Part shown: piece after piece, positions 55,445-63,914 of the stretch | Position numbering within the stretch: the first letter of the stretch is position 1 | Layout of the letters: every line of letters begins with the position of its first letter | Origin: JAVVEG01 sp041751425 | Lineage (GTDB): Bacteria; Pseudomonadota; Gammaproteobacteria; Pseudomonadales; Pseudohongiellaceae | Length of the DNA stretch: 64,000 nucleotides | Assembly: GCA_041751425.1 (NCBI GenBank) | Contig: JBGSXL010000017.1 | Span: forward strand, 132,686-196,685 | Direction of reading: 5' to 3' | The notes under the pieces: model-generated | Databases searched by the model: none | Seen by the model: only the letters and a program-made list of their open reading frames with translations | Told to the model about the DNA's origin: nothing | Position numbers and translations under genes: made by a program

Positions 55445-55460
55445 TGTGATGGTAATCACC
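55445..55460. promoter_or_regulatory. CRP-type operator in the divergent crp-fecR region
   Basis: TGTGATGGTAATCACC matches TGTGA-N6-TCACA at nine of ten conserved bases. It lies almost midway between the two divergent start codons (118 and 116 bases away). The neighbouring regulator keeps the CRP recognition-helix residues for this half-site. Confidence 0.75.
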
Positions 55461-55575
55461 TGCAAATCAAATGCTATAGCGTATCTTGCGGCTATAACCA
55501 GCATAGGACAACTGCCATTCACTCAGCGCTTCTCCATTTTCTGCGCGCGAATCCACCCTCTGCTGAGGATCAACT

Positions 55576-57090
55576 ATGAGCATGAAAATTATCAAAATTC
55601 GAACCCGAGCCACCCTTGCCTCAGCTGTGGCTAGCGCTGTAACAAGTGCATTTGTAATGAGCACATTCCTGAGCGCTCAGGTAATGGCTGAGACCCTGGC
55701 CTCTGGAGTTCCTGTGTTGAAGTTGAATCAGACACAGGACTCTGGGAGCGTTGGCACAGTCGGCTTGGTATTGGGTAAGGCATACCTCTTAAGTTCGGGG
55801 CAACCACGGCAGTTGATTCGCGTTGGCACCCGGGTGCGCGTTAGTGACCAAATACTCACCGAAGCCAATGGCCATGTGCATATTCGCTTTGATGATGATG
55901 CTTTGGTAAGCGTGCGTCCACAAAGCAGCCTGGAGATTGTTAATTACGATTACAATCATGAACAACCACAGAACTCCTCCATTAAACTGAATCTTGAAGA
56001 AGGTGTTACTCGCGCCATATCCGGCAAAGGCGCGCGTGCAGCCCGTGAACGATTCCGGCTGAATACACCTATAGCCGCTATTGGCGTGCGAGGTACAGAT
56101 TTTGTGGTCAGCGCTTCGCGCACCGGCGTTCGCGCGTTAGTGAATGAGGGAGCTATCGTACTGGCTCCTTACTCTATAGATTGCACAGCAGAAGCCTTTG
56201 GTCCCTGCTCTACCAATTCAGTTGTACTTACTGATAGCGCTATGCAGATCGTCCAGTTGGATGGCGGCACCGGTACGCCACAATTGTTGCCTGCTCCCCA
56301 TGAGCGTGAACCCGACACAATTCGCAATGAGGTGCAGATGGTTGCGGCGGCAGTTGCCAACCACGCTGCTGATGACAAAACCTCAGGTACGGGTGTGTAT
56401 CTGGAAAATGTTACGTCGCGCAAAGTCACGGAAGAAGCCACGACTACAGCAGAAGCCACTAATAATCCGCGACCTACACCTACACCTACACCTACACCTA
56501 CACCTACGCCTGTACCAAAACCGGAGCCTGTACCAACACCACCTGTGTTGGTTGATTTCACACCCACTAGCCCAATCACTTTAGCGGCAGCTAATCAGCG
56601 GCAATTGGTTTGGGGCCGTTGGGGCAGTGGGCAAGGTGCTGCGGAGCGCATGACAGTAACGCGTGAGGAAGCCAAATCCGGCCGCGAATCACCGGTAGGT
56701 AATGCTGATTATGTGTTGTATCGCGATGAAAGTAATACCAAGCGACTTGCCAGCGACCTCGGCTCAGTTAGTTTTGCGCTTCACAGCGCGCAGGCGTTTT
56801 ACCATTCGGAATCTGGTGTAGTTGCGATGGCTGTTCATGACGGTTCATTAGATATCAACTTCAGCAATTACAGCTTTGCAACAGTGTTGAATCTCAGCCA
56901 CAGCGCTACCGGTAATGTTGAGTTTGCGGCAGCGGGCAAGATAGACGGGCACGGGTTCTTCAATTCAAGATCGGCCACCGAGCGCATAGCAGGTTCGGTC
57001 AGCCTGGATGGCAAAGAGGCAGGATATTTCTTCGAGAAGCAATTGCAGAACGGCGGCATTCAAGGGCTCACTTTGTGGGATAAGCGCTAA
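55576..57090 (+). CDS. Exported FecR-domain protein
   Basis: A 504-residue secreted or periplasmic protein. The signal peptide covers about residues 1-38 (VMA-ETL). The FecR domain occupies about 60-190: VGTRVRVSDQILTEANGHVHIRF, DDALVSVRPQSSLEI and RFRLNTPIAAIGVRGTDFVV are characteristic. A Pro-Thr linker (about 299-320), encoded by a CCTACA hexamer repeat, joins it to a C-terminal region of about 180 residues that I do not recognise. The ATG at 55576 follows GAGGA; a second ATG is two codons on. It is six bases upstream of the CHASE2 cyclase. FecR-type proteins often occur with CHASE2 cyclases and may present or modulate an envelope signal. Confidence 0.88.
   Translation: MSMKIIKIRTRATLASAVASAVTSAFVMSTFLSAQVMAETLASGVPVLKLNQTQDSGSVGTVGLVLGKAYLLSSGQPRQLIRVGTRVRVSDQILTEANGHVHIRFDDDALVSVRPQSSLEIVNYDYNHEQPQNSSIKLNLEEGVTRAISGKGARAARERFRLNTPIAAIGVRGTDFVVSASRTGVRALVNEGAIVLAPYSIDCTAEAFGPCSTNSVVLTDSAMQIVQLDGGTGTPQLLPAPHEREPDTIRNEVQMVAAAVANHAADDKTSGTGVYLENVTSRKVTEEATTTAEATNNPRPTPTPTPTPTPTPVPKPEPVPTPPVLVDFTPTSPITLAAANQRQLVWGRWGSGQGAAERMTVTREEAKSGRESPVGNADYVLYRDESNTKRLASDLGSVSFALHSAQAFYHSESGVVAMAVHDGSLDINFSNYSFATVLNLSHSATGNVEFAAAGKIDGHGFFNSRSATERIAGSVSLDGKEAGYFFEKQLQNGGIQGLTLWDKR
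56473..56508 (+). repeat. CCTACA hexanucleotide repeat encoding a Pro-Thr linker
   Basis: Five perfect CCTACA units followed by one CCTACG unit, all in frame, encode the Pro-Thr repeat of the FecR-domain protein. Unit changes would alter linker length by two residues without breaking the frame. Confidence 0.95.
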
Positions 57091-57096
57091 AACATC

Positions 57097-59100
57097 ATGC
57101 AACAACATTCATTTCTACATTCTCTCAAGTACGCTAACCCGGTAGCATTTGCATTGCGCTTGCTGCCAGGGCGTGGCCGCCTGCTTATGCTGGTGGTGGC
57201 TGCGGTGCTTACCGGATTGTTGATGACTGTTTACAGTGCTGGCCTGGATACGCTGGAGGAGCGTCTTGGCGCTCAAGGTTGGCTGTTGTCTGCCGATGAA
57301 ACACCAGAAGAACGCATCACCATTGTCGCCATTGACGAGAAAAGTCTGGCCGAAGTAGGTGGATGGCCTTGGTCGCGCGAAAATATGGCGCGCTTGGTCA
57401 ATAGTCTGAACGAGGCTGGCGTCCAATTGCAGTTGCACGATATATTTTTCCCTGAAGCTCAGTCTGGTGACGATCAATTGCTCGCAGCGTTACAGGCTTC
57501 CCGCGGAGCAGTGCTGGCCCAGGTGCCAGCACTGTCTGCAGACCAGTCAGTCCGCACCGGCCTGATGACTCATCCCATGACAGGTATTGCCTGTGAAGCG
57601 GGTGCCAGCAACAGTAGCAATAGTTTTGTGGCTGCGAATGCCAGTTTTGCTGCCATCCCCAAAGGTCATATTGCACCTGTGGTAGCCAGCGATGGCTCCA
57701 TCCGCAAAGTACCGGCATTCGTCTGTGTTGACGGCGAGGCCTACCCCGCGCTGGCAATCAGTGCCTTGCTGCAGGCAACCAATGCGCCTGCGTGGGCCGC
57801 CAGTATTTCTGAGGATAACGGCTGGTTTGGCCCGGAAAAGGTCCTGCGCCTGGATGCCTACCCCGGTTTGGAAATTCCTCTGGATGAAGACGGCAACCTG
57901 CGCATCTCCTATAAAGATTTGCCACAGGTATATGGTGCAGTGTCGGCCGTTGACGTAATGAATGGCAATATTTCACCGGGGCTGCTGGAAAACGCCTGGG
58001 TGCTGGTTGGCGCAACTGCGCTCGGCATGGGCGACATCGTACCAACGCCTTATAACGGCGCGACTCCTGGTATCGAATTAAAGGCACGCATGCTGATCAG
58101 CCTGATCGACGCCAATATGCCCTACACGCCGGCGTCTGCAGAAACCCTACTGACATTGCTGGCCATAGTCTTTGCCGCCATCTTGTTCCTGCTGGCCGGT
58201 TCGCGTGAACGCGTTGCCGCTTATGGCCTGCCGATAGCAGCTCTGTTGTTGCCATTGCTGGCACTCGGCCTGCACATGCAACTGCTGAGTTCCCGCGAAA
58301 TCTGGTTGGGCTGGTTGTTCCCGGCAGTCTACAGCTTATTCGCAGCCAGCTTGTTGTTACTGCTGGAACAAAGCCGCCTGCGCAGTGAGCGCAGCCGTGT
58401 ATTCGGCAATCTCAGCAGTTATCTGCCTGCGGAAATAGCCCATGAAATCGCGTTCACTCTGCCAAGCTCGGCCATCAGCGCCCGTCGTTGTGAAGTCACT
58501 TTATTGAGTGCCGATCTACGCAATTTCTCCGCGTTCGGTGAATCCCGCCCGCCGGAAGAATCAGCAGCGCTGCTGCACTTTTTCTTTGTGCGTGCTAACG
58601 AGATCATCGAAAGCCATGGCGGTCGCGTGCATGAATTCAAGGGTGATAGTCTGTTGGCGGTTTGGGATGGCCAAAATGAAATATCTGCCAAACTGGCTTT
58701 GACCGCCGCTCAGGATATGCAGAAGTCAATTCAAAGTGACATGCCTCAGCATCCGCCAGCCGGGTTAGAACCCCTGGTCCTTGCCATTGGCATAGAGCAA
58801 GGTCCTGCTCTGATAGGCTCGATTGGGCCGGCGCATCGCCGCAGCCATACGTTGTTGGGAGATACCGTCACCATTACTCTGCGCATTCAGGAAATGACTG
58901 CGGAATTAGCGCAACCTATTCTTTTGGGTGAATGCGTTGCGCGTCAACTTATTGACCTGAAGCCTGAATCGCAAGGCAGCTATTTGCTCAATGGATTGCG
59001 CACCCCGCACACGCTTTTCGCCCCGGCTAATATAGAATCTGCAATGCGTCCCCGTGGGGATCAGCCCAATCTGAAAATAGTTGCTGGCGGCAAATCCTGA
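57097..59100 (+). CDS. CHASE2-domain class III nucleotide cyclase
   Basis: A 667-residue membrane protein. One N-terminal helix (about 28-50) is followed by an extracytoplasmic CHASE2 sensor (about 70-340) with ITIVAIDEKSLAEVGGWPWSRE and TPYNGATPGIELKARML. Three helices lie at about 347-428. The cytoplasmic cyclase domain begins near 465. Metal-binding Asp473 (SADLRNFSAF) and Asp517 (FKGDSLLAVW) are kept, as is the transition-state Arg596. The transition-state Asn is Thr592, the purine-selecting Lys is Glu513 (as in guanylyl cyclases), and the second purine position is Thr585. Product and activity are therefore uncertain. It is coupled to the FecR gene with a six-base gap. Confidence 0.93.
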   Translation: MQQHSFLHSLKYANPVAFALRLLPGRGRLLMLVVAAVLTGLLMTVYSAGLDTLEERLGAQGWLLSADETPEERITIVAIDEKSLAEVGGWPWSRENMARLVNSLNEAGVQLQLHDIFFPEAQSGDDQLLAALQASRGAVLAQVPALSADQSVRTGLMTHPMTGIACEAGASNSSNSFVAANASFAAIPKGHIAPVVASDGSIRKVPAFVCVDGEAYPALAISALLQATNAPAWAASISEDNGWFGPEKVLRLDAYPGLEIPLDEDGNLRISYKDLPQVYGAVSAVDVMNGNISPGLLENAWVLVGATALGMGDIVPTPYNGATPGIELKARMLISLIDANMPYTPASAETLLTLLAIVFAAILFLLAGSRERVAAYGLPIAALLLPLLALGLHMQLLSSREIWLGWLFPAVYSLFAASLLLLLEQSRLRSERSRVFGNLSSYLPAEIAHEIAFTLPSSAISARRCEVTLLSADLRNFSAFGESRPPEESAALLHFFFVRANEIIESHGGRVHEFKGDSLLAVWDGQNEISAKLALTAAQDMQKSIQSDMPQHPPAGLEPLVLAIGIEQGPALIGSIGPAHRRSHTLLGDTVTITLRIQEMTAELAQPILLGECVARQLIDLKPESQGSYLLNGLRTPHTLFAPANIESAMRPRGDQPNLKIVAGGKS

Positions 59101-59285
59101 TAAGCAATTTCAGTGCAACCGGCTAAGTTTAGACTCTACCCGCAAATCAGCCGCATGTGCGCAGTCTTTTCGATGTAGGCAGGAATAATAAAAGCATCAG
59201 CCTAAAGGTTTGTCTTGTAACAAGGATATCAACTCTACAAGGGTTTCTGTTGCATGCCTGCAGGCTATTCACGATAATTGCGCGC

Positions 59286-60752
59286 ATGTCGCACAGTCAA
59301 CAACCCACCCCGATTTTCCACTACGTCTATTCTGGTCAGCAGGGTTCTGTTGAGCTACAGTTGGCTTCTTTCGCACGAGTTCAATTGAGTGCATCGAAGG
59401 GTTTCTTTCTTTCCATACTTTTCGCCTTACTTACTTTCAGCGTTTCGGCACAATCGCAAACTCCGGTTCAGATTCAAGCTGCAACTCCATCTCCATCCTG
59501 CCCTGATCTTACGCCATACTATCCTGCTGAGACCGCATTAAATGACTGGCTGGCTATAGAAGAAGAGCTAAAACCTTTAATGCAGCGATGCCTGGAAAAC
59601 ACCGAGTATTTTGCTCTACTCGGTGCAGCTCAATTGCACAACGGCAATATTGGCGATGCGCTAGAGACACTGGAGCGCTCTCTATTGCTTGAGCCCCGCA
59701 ATGGCGCCGCGCAAATTGATTATGCGCAAGCACTATTCGTGCAGGGGCAGCTGTTCTCTGCATTAGCATTGAATGAGCAACTACTGTTACGGGAAGATTT
59801 GCCGGAAGACCTGCAACCTGTGTTGCAAGAGCGTCAGGATAACTGGCAGGCGATGACCCGGCAAACTGGGTTCCAAGCCGATGTTCTGGTGGGATATGAC
59901 AGCAACCTGAACGGTGCGCCCACACCAGACCAGATCACTCTGACGCTTTCCGGCGAATCCATCAATCTCCCGCTAGGCCCCGATTTCCGCCCGGTGGAAG
60001 GCCCTTATCTGAACCTGCGTCTGTCCGGACGTCACAGACAACTGGCGCCGGACCACCAGCACAATGTATTAGTGGAGCTGCGTGGACGCGTGAGTGAAGA
60101 TACAGCGTCGGACCTGCTTCAATTGGATACCCGTTACGCTTTTATCAAACCTGGCCGGGAGCACAGTTGGCAAGTTAACGCTGGGTTGGGGCATCTGATG
60201 TTTGGCGGCAGCCCGTTATATACCGCCACCGAGGTCAGCGGTCGCTATATCCCTGAAAGCGAGAGAAACTGCAGACCCTACCTGACAGCTGCCACGCAAC
60301 ATCAGCTCTATCACAACCAAAGCAAGCTTAACGCGGTGGAAAGCAAGTTGGGTGGGGGGTATAACTGCCCCGTAATGAACCGGCTGGGCAATCAACAGCT
60401 GAATCTGGAGCTCAGCCTGTTGAGTAATTTACCGATCAAAAGCGGACGTCCCGGTAGCAGTCGTTATGGCTGGCAAGTCAACCTGGACTGGCAGCTGGAA
60501 CTGCCGCATGGCGTGCTTTCCAGCCAGATAAACCACACGGAACTGGATGACAAGAAAGGCTATAGCACTTTATTGGTCGATGGAGCTGAGCGCTGGATCA
60601 GCCGTAGTTTTGTCCTGTTGCAATACCGTCAACCCTGGCGGGAAAACACCACGCTGCTGGTCAATCTCTATCATCAGGAGCAGCGCAGCAACATTGAATT
60701 ATTCCGCAGCACCGATAGCACTGTAGAGCTGGGTCTAAGCATTGCATTTTAA
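59286..60752 (+). CDS. TPR protein with predicted C-terminal outer-membrane beta-barrel
   Basis: A 488-residue exported protein. A hydrophobic signal segment (KGFFLSILFALLTFSVSA) is preceded by a long N-region if the ATG at 59286 is used. An in-frame TTG at 59385 would give a standard signal peptide, and the frame is open from a GTG at 59157, so the start is uncertain. TPR-like helices follow (LLGAAQLHNGNIGDALETLERSLLLEPRNGAAQIDYAQALFVQGQ). The C-terminal roughly 300 residues alternate polar and hydrophobic residues and end STVELGLSIAF with terminal Phe, as in outer-membrane barrels of the DUF560/Slam-like type. It follows the cyclase after 185 bases and probably belongs to the same locus. 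Confidence 0.75.
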   Translation: MSHSQQPTPIFHYVYSGQQGSVELQLASFARVQLSASKGFFLSILFALLTFSVSAQSQTPVQIQAATPSPSCPDLTPYYPAETALNDWLAIEEELKPLMQRCLENTEYFALLGAAQLHNGNIGDALETLERSLLLEPRNGAAQIDYAQALFVQGQLFSALALNEQLLLREDLPEDLQPVLQERQDNWQAMTRQTGFQADVLVGYDSNLNGAPTPDQITLTLSGESINLPLGPDFRPVEGPYLNLRLSGRHRQLAPDHQHNVLVELRGRVSEDTASDLLQLDTRYAFIKPGREHSWQVNAGLGHLMFGGSPLYTATEVSGRYIPESERNCRPYLTAATQHQLYHNQSKLNAVESKLGGGYNCPVMNRLGNQQLNLELSLLSNLPIKSGRPGSSRYGWQVNLDWQLELPHGVLSSQINHTELDDKKGYSTLLVDGAERWISRSFVLLQYRQPWRENTTLLVNLYHQEQRSNIELFRSTDSTVELGLSIAF

Positions 60753-60775
60753 CGTGTACCTAAATTACTCAAATA

Positions 60776-61324
60776 TCAACCATCCAGCCTTGGTTTTAAT
60801 GCAGGTAGTTCCTCAACCGCAATCCAATCTGGCCAGATAGTCATCGGCCAATCGGCAACGCGCCATTGGTCGTGCAGTATGTTAAGCCACACGCGTAACT
60901 GTGCTGCTTGCAACAGCAAGCAGGCGCTCTGCTGGCGACCTTTGAAAGTAAGTAACACATCCGGAACAAGAGCAGGATCGCCAGCCGTTACATCCACGGA
61001 GTCCACAAGCCAAGATCCATTTGCCGCCTGAACAGGCACCGGTGCCTGGGGTGTATGCTCAGCTCGCGCTGCCTGTTGTGCGAAATTTTGTACCATCTCC
61101 GTTTGCAGTGTACCCACAGTGCTGGCCACTGCAGCAGCCGTTTGCTTCTGCAACCAATTGATTAGATGTGGCACCAGTTTTTTGAGCAAGCGGTGGTTCA
61201 GCCACAACATCATTACTTCATCGTCTGCCACTTCACCGGTCAGGCGCATGCGGTCCTCCAGCTCGATATATTGCGTGGTGACTCGTTGCAGGTTTGGAGC
61301 AGCGGTGGGCTGGACGTCTGACAT
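60776..61324 (-). CDS. Protein of unknown function
   Basis: A 182-residue soluble protein with no signal peptide. The N-terminal part (RMRLTGEVADDEVMMLWLNHRLLKKLVPHLINWLQKQ) is helical. The C-terminal part contains VPDVLLTFKGRQQSACLLLQAAQLRVWLNILHDQWRVADWP, rich in Leu and Trp. No family recognised. It is convergent with the outer-membrane protein gene (23-base gap) and precedes it on the opposite strand; yicC lies 86 bases beyond its start. Confidence 0.7.
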   Translation of the reverse strand: MSDVQPTAAPNLQRVTTQYIELEDRMRLTGEVADDEVMMLWLNHRLLKKLVPHLINWLQKQTAAAVASTVGTLQTEMVQNFAQQAARAEHTPQAPVPVQAANGSWLVDSVDVTAGDPALVPDVLLTFKGRQQSACLLLQAAQLRVWLNILHDQWRVADWPMTIWPDWIAVEELPALKPRLDG

Positions 61325-61410
61325 GATTTTCCTGAGTTTGTTTGGTTCGTATTAAAGATAAAAGCACAGCGCAATCGAATTGCTTTTACTAGTCGTTATC
61401 ATAGCAATCA

Positions 61411-62280
61411 TCATTCGATGTTCTGAATCTGCTCCCGCATCTGCTCTATCAGCACTTTCAGCTCCACGGCATTGAGCGTAGTTTCTGCAACAATCGATTT
61501 TGACGACAAAGTATTTGCCTCGCGATTCAGTTCCTGCATCAGGAAATCCAGGCGCCTTCCAACGGGTTCCTTTCGTGTGAGAACGCGCTCCACTTCATCC
61601 AGGTGCGTATCAAGACGGTCAAGCTCTTCAGCCACATCGCTTTTCTGAGCCAGCAATACAATCTCCATTTCCAGACGTGCTGGCTCCAACTCCGCCTTGA
61701 ACTCCTGCAAGCGGCTGCTGATCACCTCCTGCTGGAGGGTGACAATCTCGGGCAGTCGTTTGCGAACGTTCTGAATAATCTCGCGGATAGTCTGCAAGCG
61801 TTTGTTTACGAAAACCGCCAGCTCATCCCCTTCACGTTGGCGGGTTTGGTTGAACTCAGAGAGGGTTTCGTTGAACAAGCGCTCCGCCTGCTTGGTGACC
61901 AGCTCAAAATCCAGCTCCGCAGACTGGAGTACGCCAGGCCACTTCAATATTTCTGCAACGGACAATGGTGCTGACGAGAGATTGGATAGTTCGGCAATGC
62001 GTTGTGCGGTTTCACTGAGCTGGGTAACCAACGCGGTATTAACGAAAAGTTCAGTGCTGGCGGTTTCATTTGGCTGAAAGCGCAGCTGACATTCAATCTT
62101 ACCGCGACTGATCACTTTACGCAGGTTATCACGTGCTTTTGGCTCCAGCGTGCGCAGCGCCTCGGGTATGCGGATGCCAGGCTCCAGATAACGGTGGTTT
62201 ACCGAACGCATCTCCCAAATTAAACTGCCCCATTCATACTCTTGCTGTTTTCTTGCAAATGCTGTCATGCTCATAGCCAT
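61411..62280 (-). CDS. yicC: YicC-family endoribonuclease
   Basis: A 289-residue protein (E. coli YicC 287). E. coli YicC is an endoribonuclease that promotes decay of the small RNA RyhB. The N-terminus MAMSMTAFARKQQEYEWGSLIWEMRSVNHRYLE and the C-terminus EPVGRRLDFLMQELNREANTLSSKS are family signatures. The frame is open to 62325. I use the ATG at 62280, which gives the family start and follows a GGAG. It is divergent from rph-pyrE, a conserved neighbourhood. Confidence 0.95.
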   Translation of the reverse strand: MAMSMTAFARKQQEYEWGSLIWEMRSVNHRYLEPGIRIPEALRTLEPKARDNLRKVISRGKIECQLRFQPNETASTELFVNTALVTQLSETAQRIAELSNLSSAPLSVAEILKWPGVLQSAELDFELVTKQAERLFNETLSEFNQTRQREGDELAVFVNKRLQTIREIIQNVRKRLPEIVTLQQEVISSRLQEFKAELEPARLEMEIVLLAQKSDVAEELDRLDTHLDEVERVLTRKEPVGRRLDFLMQELNREANTLSSKSIVAETTLNAVELKVLIEQMREQIQNIE

Positions 62281-62462
62281 ACGGCTTACTCCACTACTAC
62301 TTCTTACCACTAACTGCTTTGGCAATCTGGCCTGCAGTGCCAGCGAGCCCCAAGTGTACCTTAAAACCCGTCTTGTATTGGCTCTGTGACTCGCCTTGCG
62401 CGGTTATATAAAGGATAATCTGCGCTCATTACAGACCCAATGTCAAAATAAAACGAGGCAAT

Positions 62463-63194
62463 ATGCAACAACACAGCAGGCCCAGTAACCGAACCCCCGA
62501 CCAACTACGCGATATTCGCCTGACCCGCCACTACACGAAGCACGCGGAAGGCTCCGTACTGGTTGAGTTCGGTGACACCAAAGTAATCTGCACTGCCAGC
62601 GTGGAGGAAGGAGTGCCGCGCTTCCTGAAAGGCAGTGGCACCGGCTGGGTGACAGCGGAGTACGGCATGCTGCCACGCTCAACCGGATCGCGGATGGACA
62701 GGGAAGCATCACGCGGCAAACAGGGTGGTCGCACTTTGGAAATTCAACGTTTAATTGGTCGTTCACTGCGCGCTGCTCTGGACATGAAACTGCTGGGTGA
62801 AAACACGATAAAGCTGGATTGTGATGTCATCCAAGCAGATGGTGGCACGCGCACGGCTTCAATCACTGGTGGTTGCGTGGCTTTGCACGATGCCATCACC
62901 ACCATGCTGGAAAAGAAAACGATCAGAGTGAGTCCAATCAAACAAATGATCGCCTCAGTTTCTGTGGGCATTTACAAAGGCGTGGCTGTGCTGGATCTGG
63001 ATTATGACGAAGACTCCAGCGCAGAAACCGATATGAATGTAGTGATGAATGATAATGGCGGTTTCATCGAAGTGCAGGGCACCGGCGAAGATGGTGATTT
63101 CAATTTTGTGCAATTGCAGGAAATGATAGGTCTGGCTGAAAGCGGCATAACCGAGTTGTTGGCGAAACAGAGAGAGATTCTGGGAATCGCATGA
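62463..63194 (+). CDS. rph: Ribonuclease PH
   Basis: Phosphorolytic 3'-5' exoribonuclease that trims tRNA 3' ends. The protein has 243 residues (E. coli 238). It begins with RTPDQLRDIRLTRHYTKHAEGSVLVEFGDTKVICTAS. The Arg pair for phosphate binding lies in KQGGRTLEIQRLIGRSLRA, and the Asp-rich LDLDYDEDSSAETDMNVVM is the family active-site region. The frame is intact, unlike the rph-1 allele of E. coli K-12. pyrE follows after 40 bases. Confidence 0.97.
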   Translation: MQQHSRPSNRTPDQLRDIRLTRHYTKHAEGSVLVEFGDTKVICTASVEEGVPRFLKGSGTGWVTAEYGMLPRSTGSRMDREASRGKQGGRTLEIQRLIGRSLRAALDMKLLGENTIKLDCDVIQADGGTRTASITGGCVALHDAITTMLEKKTIRVSPIKQMIASVSVGIYKGVAVLDLDYDEDSSAETDMNVVMNDNGGFIEVQGTGEDGDFNFVQLQEMIGLAESGITELLAKQREILGIA

Positions 63195-63234
63195 GGTAGC
63201 AGGACTCACACATATATAGATTGGAGAGTAAGGC

Positions 63235-63888
63235 ATGGCGCTGCACAGTTTTCAGAAGGACTTTATTGAATTCGTAATCAAGAACCAGATACTTCGTTTC
63301 GGCGAATTCACACTGAAATCCGGCCGCTTCAGCCCTTATTTCTTCAATGCCGGTTTATTCAATACAGGCGCCGCATTAAGTTTTCTTGGTCGCAGCTATG
63401 CTGCAGCCATTCAAAACGCTGCGCTGGAGTACGATGTTTTATTCGGACCAGCTTACAAAGGCATCCCATTGGTGTCAGTTACCGCTGCTGCATTGGCGCA
63501 GGAATTTGATGTCAATAAACCCTACTGTTTTAATCGCAAAGAAGCCAAAGCACATGGTGAGGGTGGATTGACAGTAGGCGCATCACTCACAGGTCGCGTT
63601 TTGATTGTGGACGATGTAATCACAGCCGGCACGGCAGTGCGCGAAGTGATGACCTTGTTACAGGAAACAGGCGCGCACGCAGCAGGAATTCTTGTCGCTC
63701 TTGACAGACAGGAGCGTGGCAACAACACACTATCCGCCATCCAGGAAATCGAGCAGGACTACGGCATACCCGTTATCAGTCTGATCAATCTGCAGCAAAT
63801 TATGACCTACCTGCAAGCCCAGAACGATCCCGCTATGGCGCAGCATCTCGGGGCGATTGAGGCTTACAGAAATCAGTACGGCATATAA
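63235..63888 (+). CDS. pyrE: Orotate phosphoribosyltransferase
   Basis: Converts orotate and PRPP to orotidine 5'-monophosphate in pyrimidine synthesis. The protein has 217 residues (E. coli 213). The PRPP motif is VLIVDDVITAGTAVREVM. KSGRFSPYFFNAGLFNTG and FGPAYKGIPLV are further substrate-binding segments. The ribosome-binding site is GGAGAG before the ATG. No clear attenuator hairpin with a T run separates it from rph. Confidence 0.97.
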   Translation: MALHSFQKDFIEFVIKNQILRFGEFTLKSGRFSPYFFNAGLFNTGAALSFLGRSYAAAIQNAALEYDVLFGPAYKGIPLVSVTAAALAQEFDVNKPYCFNRKEAKAHGEGGLTVGASLTGRVLIVDDVITAGTAVREVMTLLQETGAHAAGILVALDRQERGNNTLSAIQEIEQDYGIPVISLINLQQIMTYLQAQNDPAMAQHLGAIEAYRNQYGI

Positions 63889-63914
63889 CATGGCCACACT
63901 CACGTTCAATGTCA

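Noticed and set aside
62463..63888. Frameshifted rph with polarity on pyrE, as in E. coli K-12
   Set aside because: The rph frame is intact to its normal C-terminal region and pyrE is complete.
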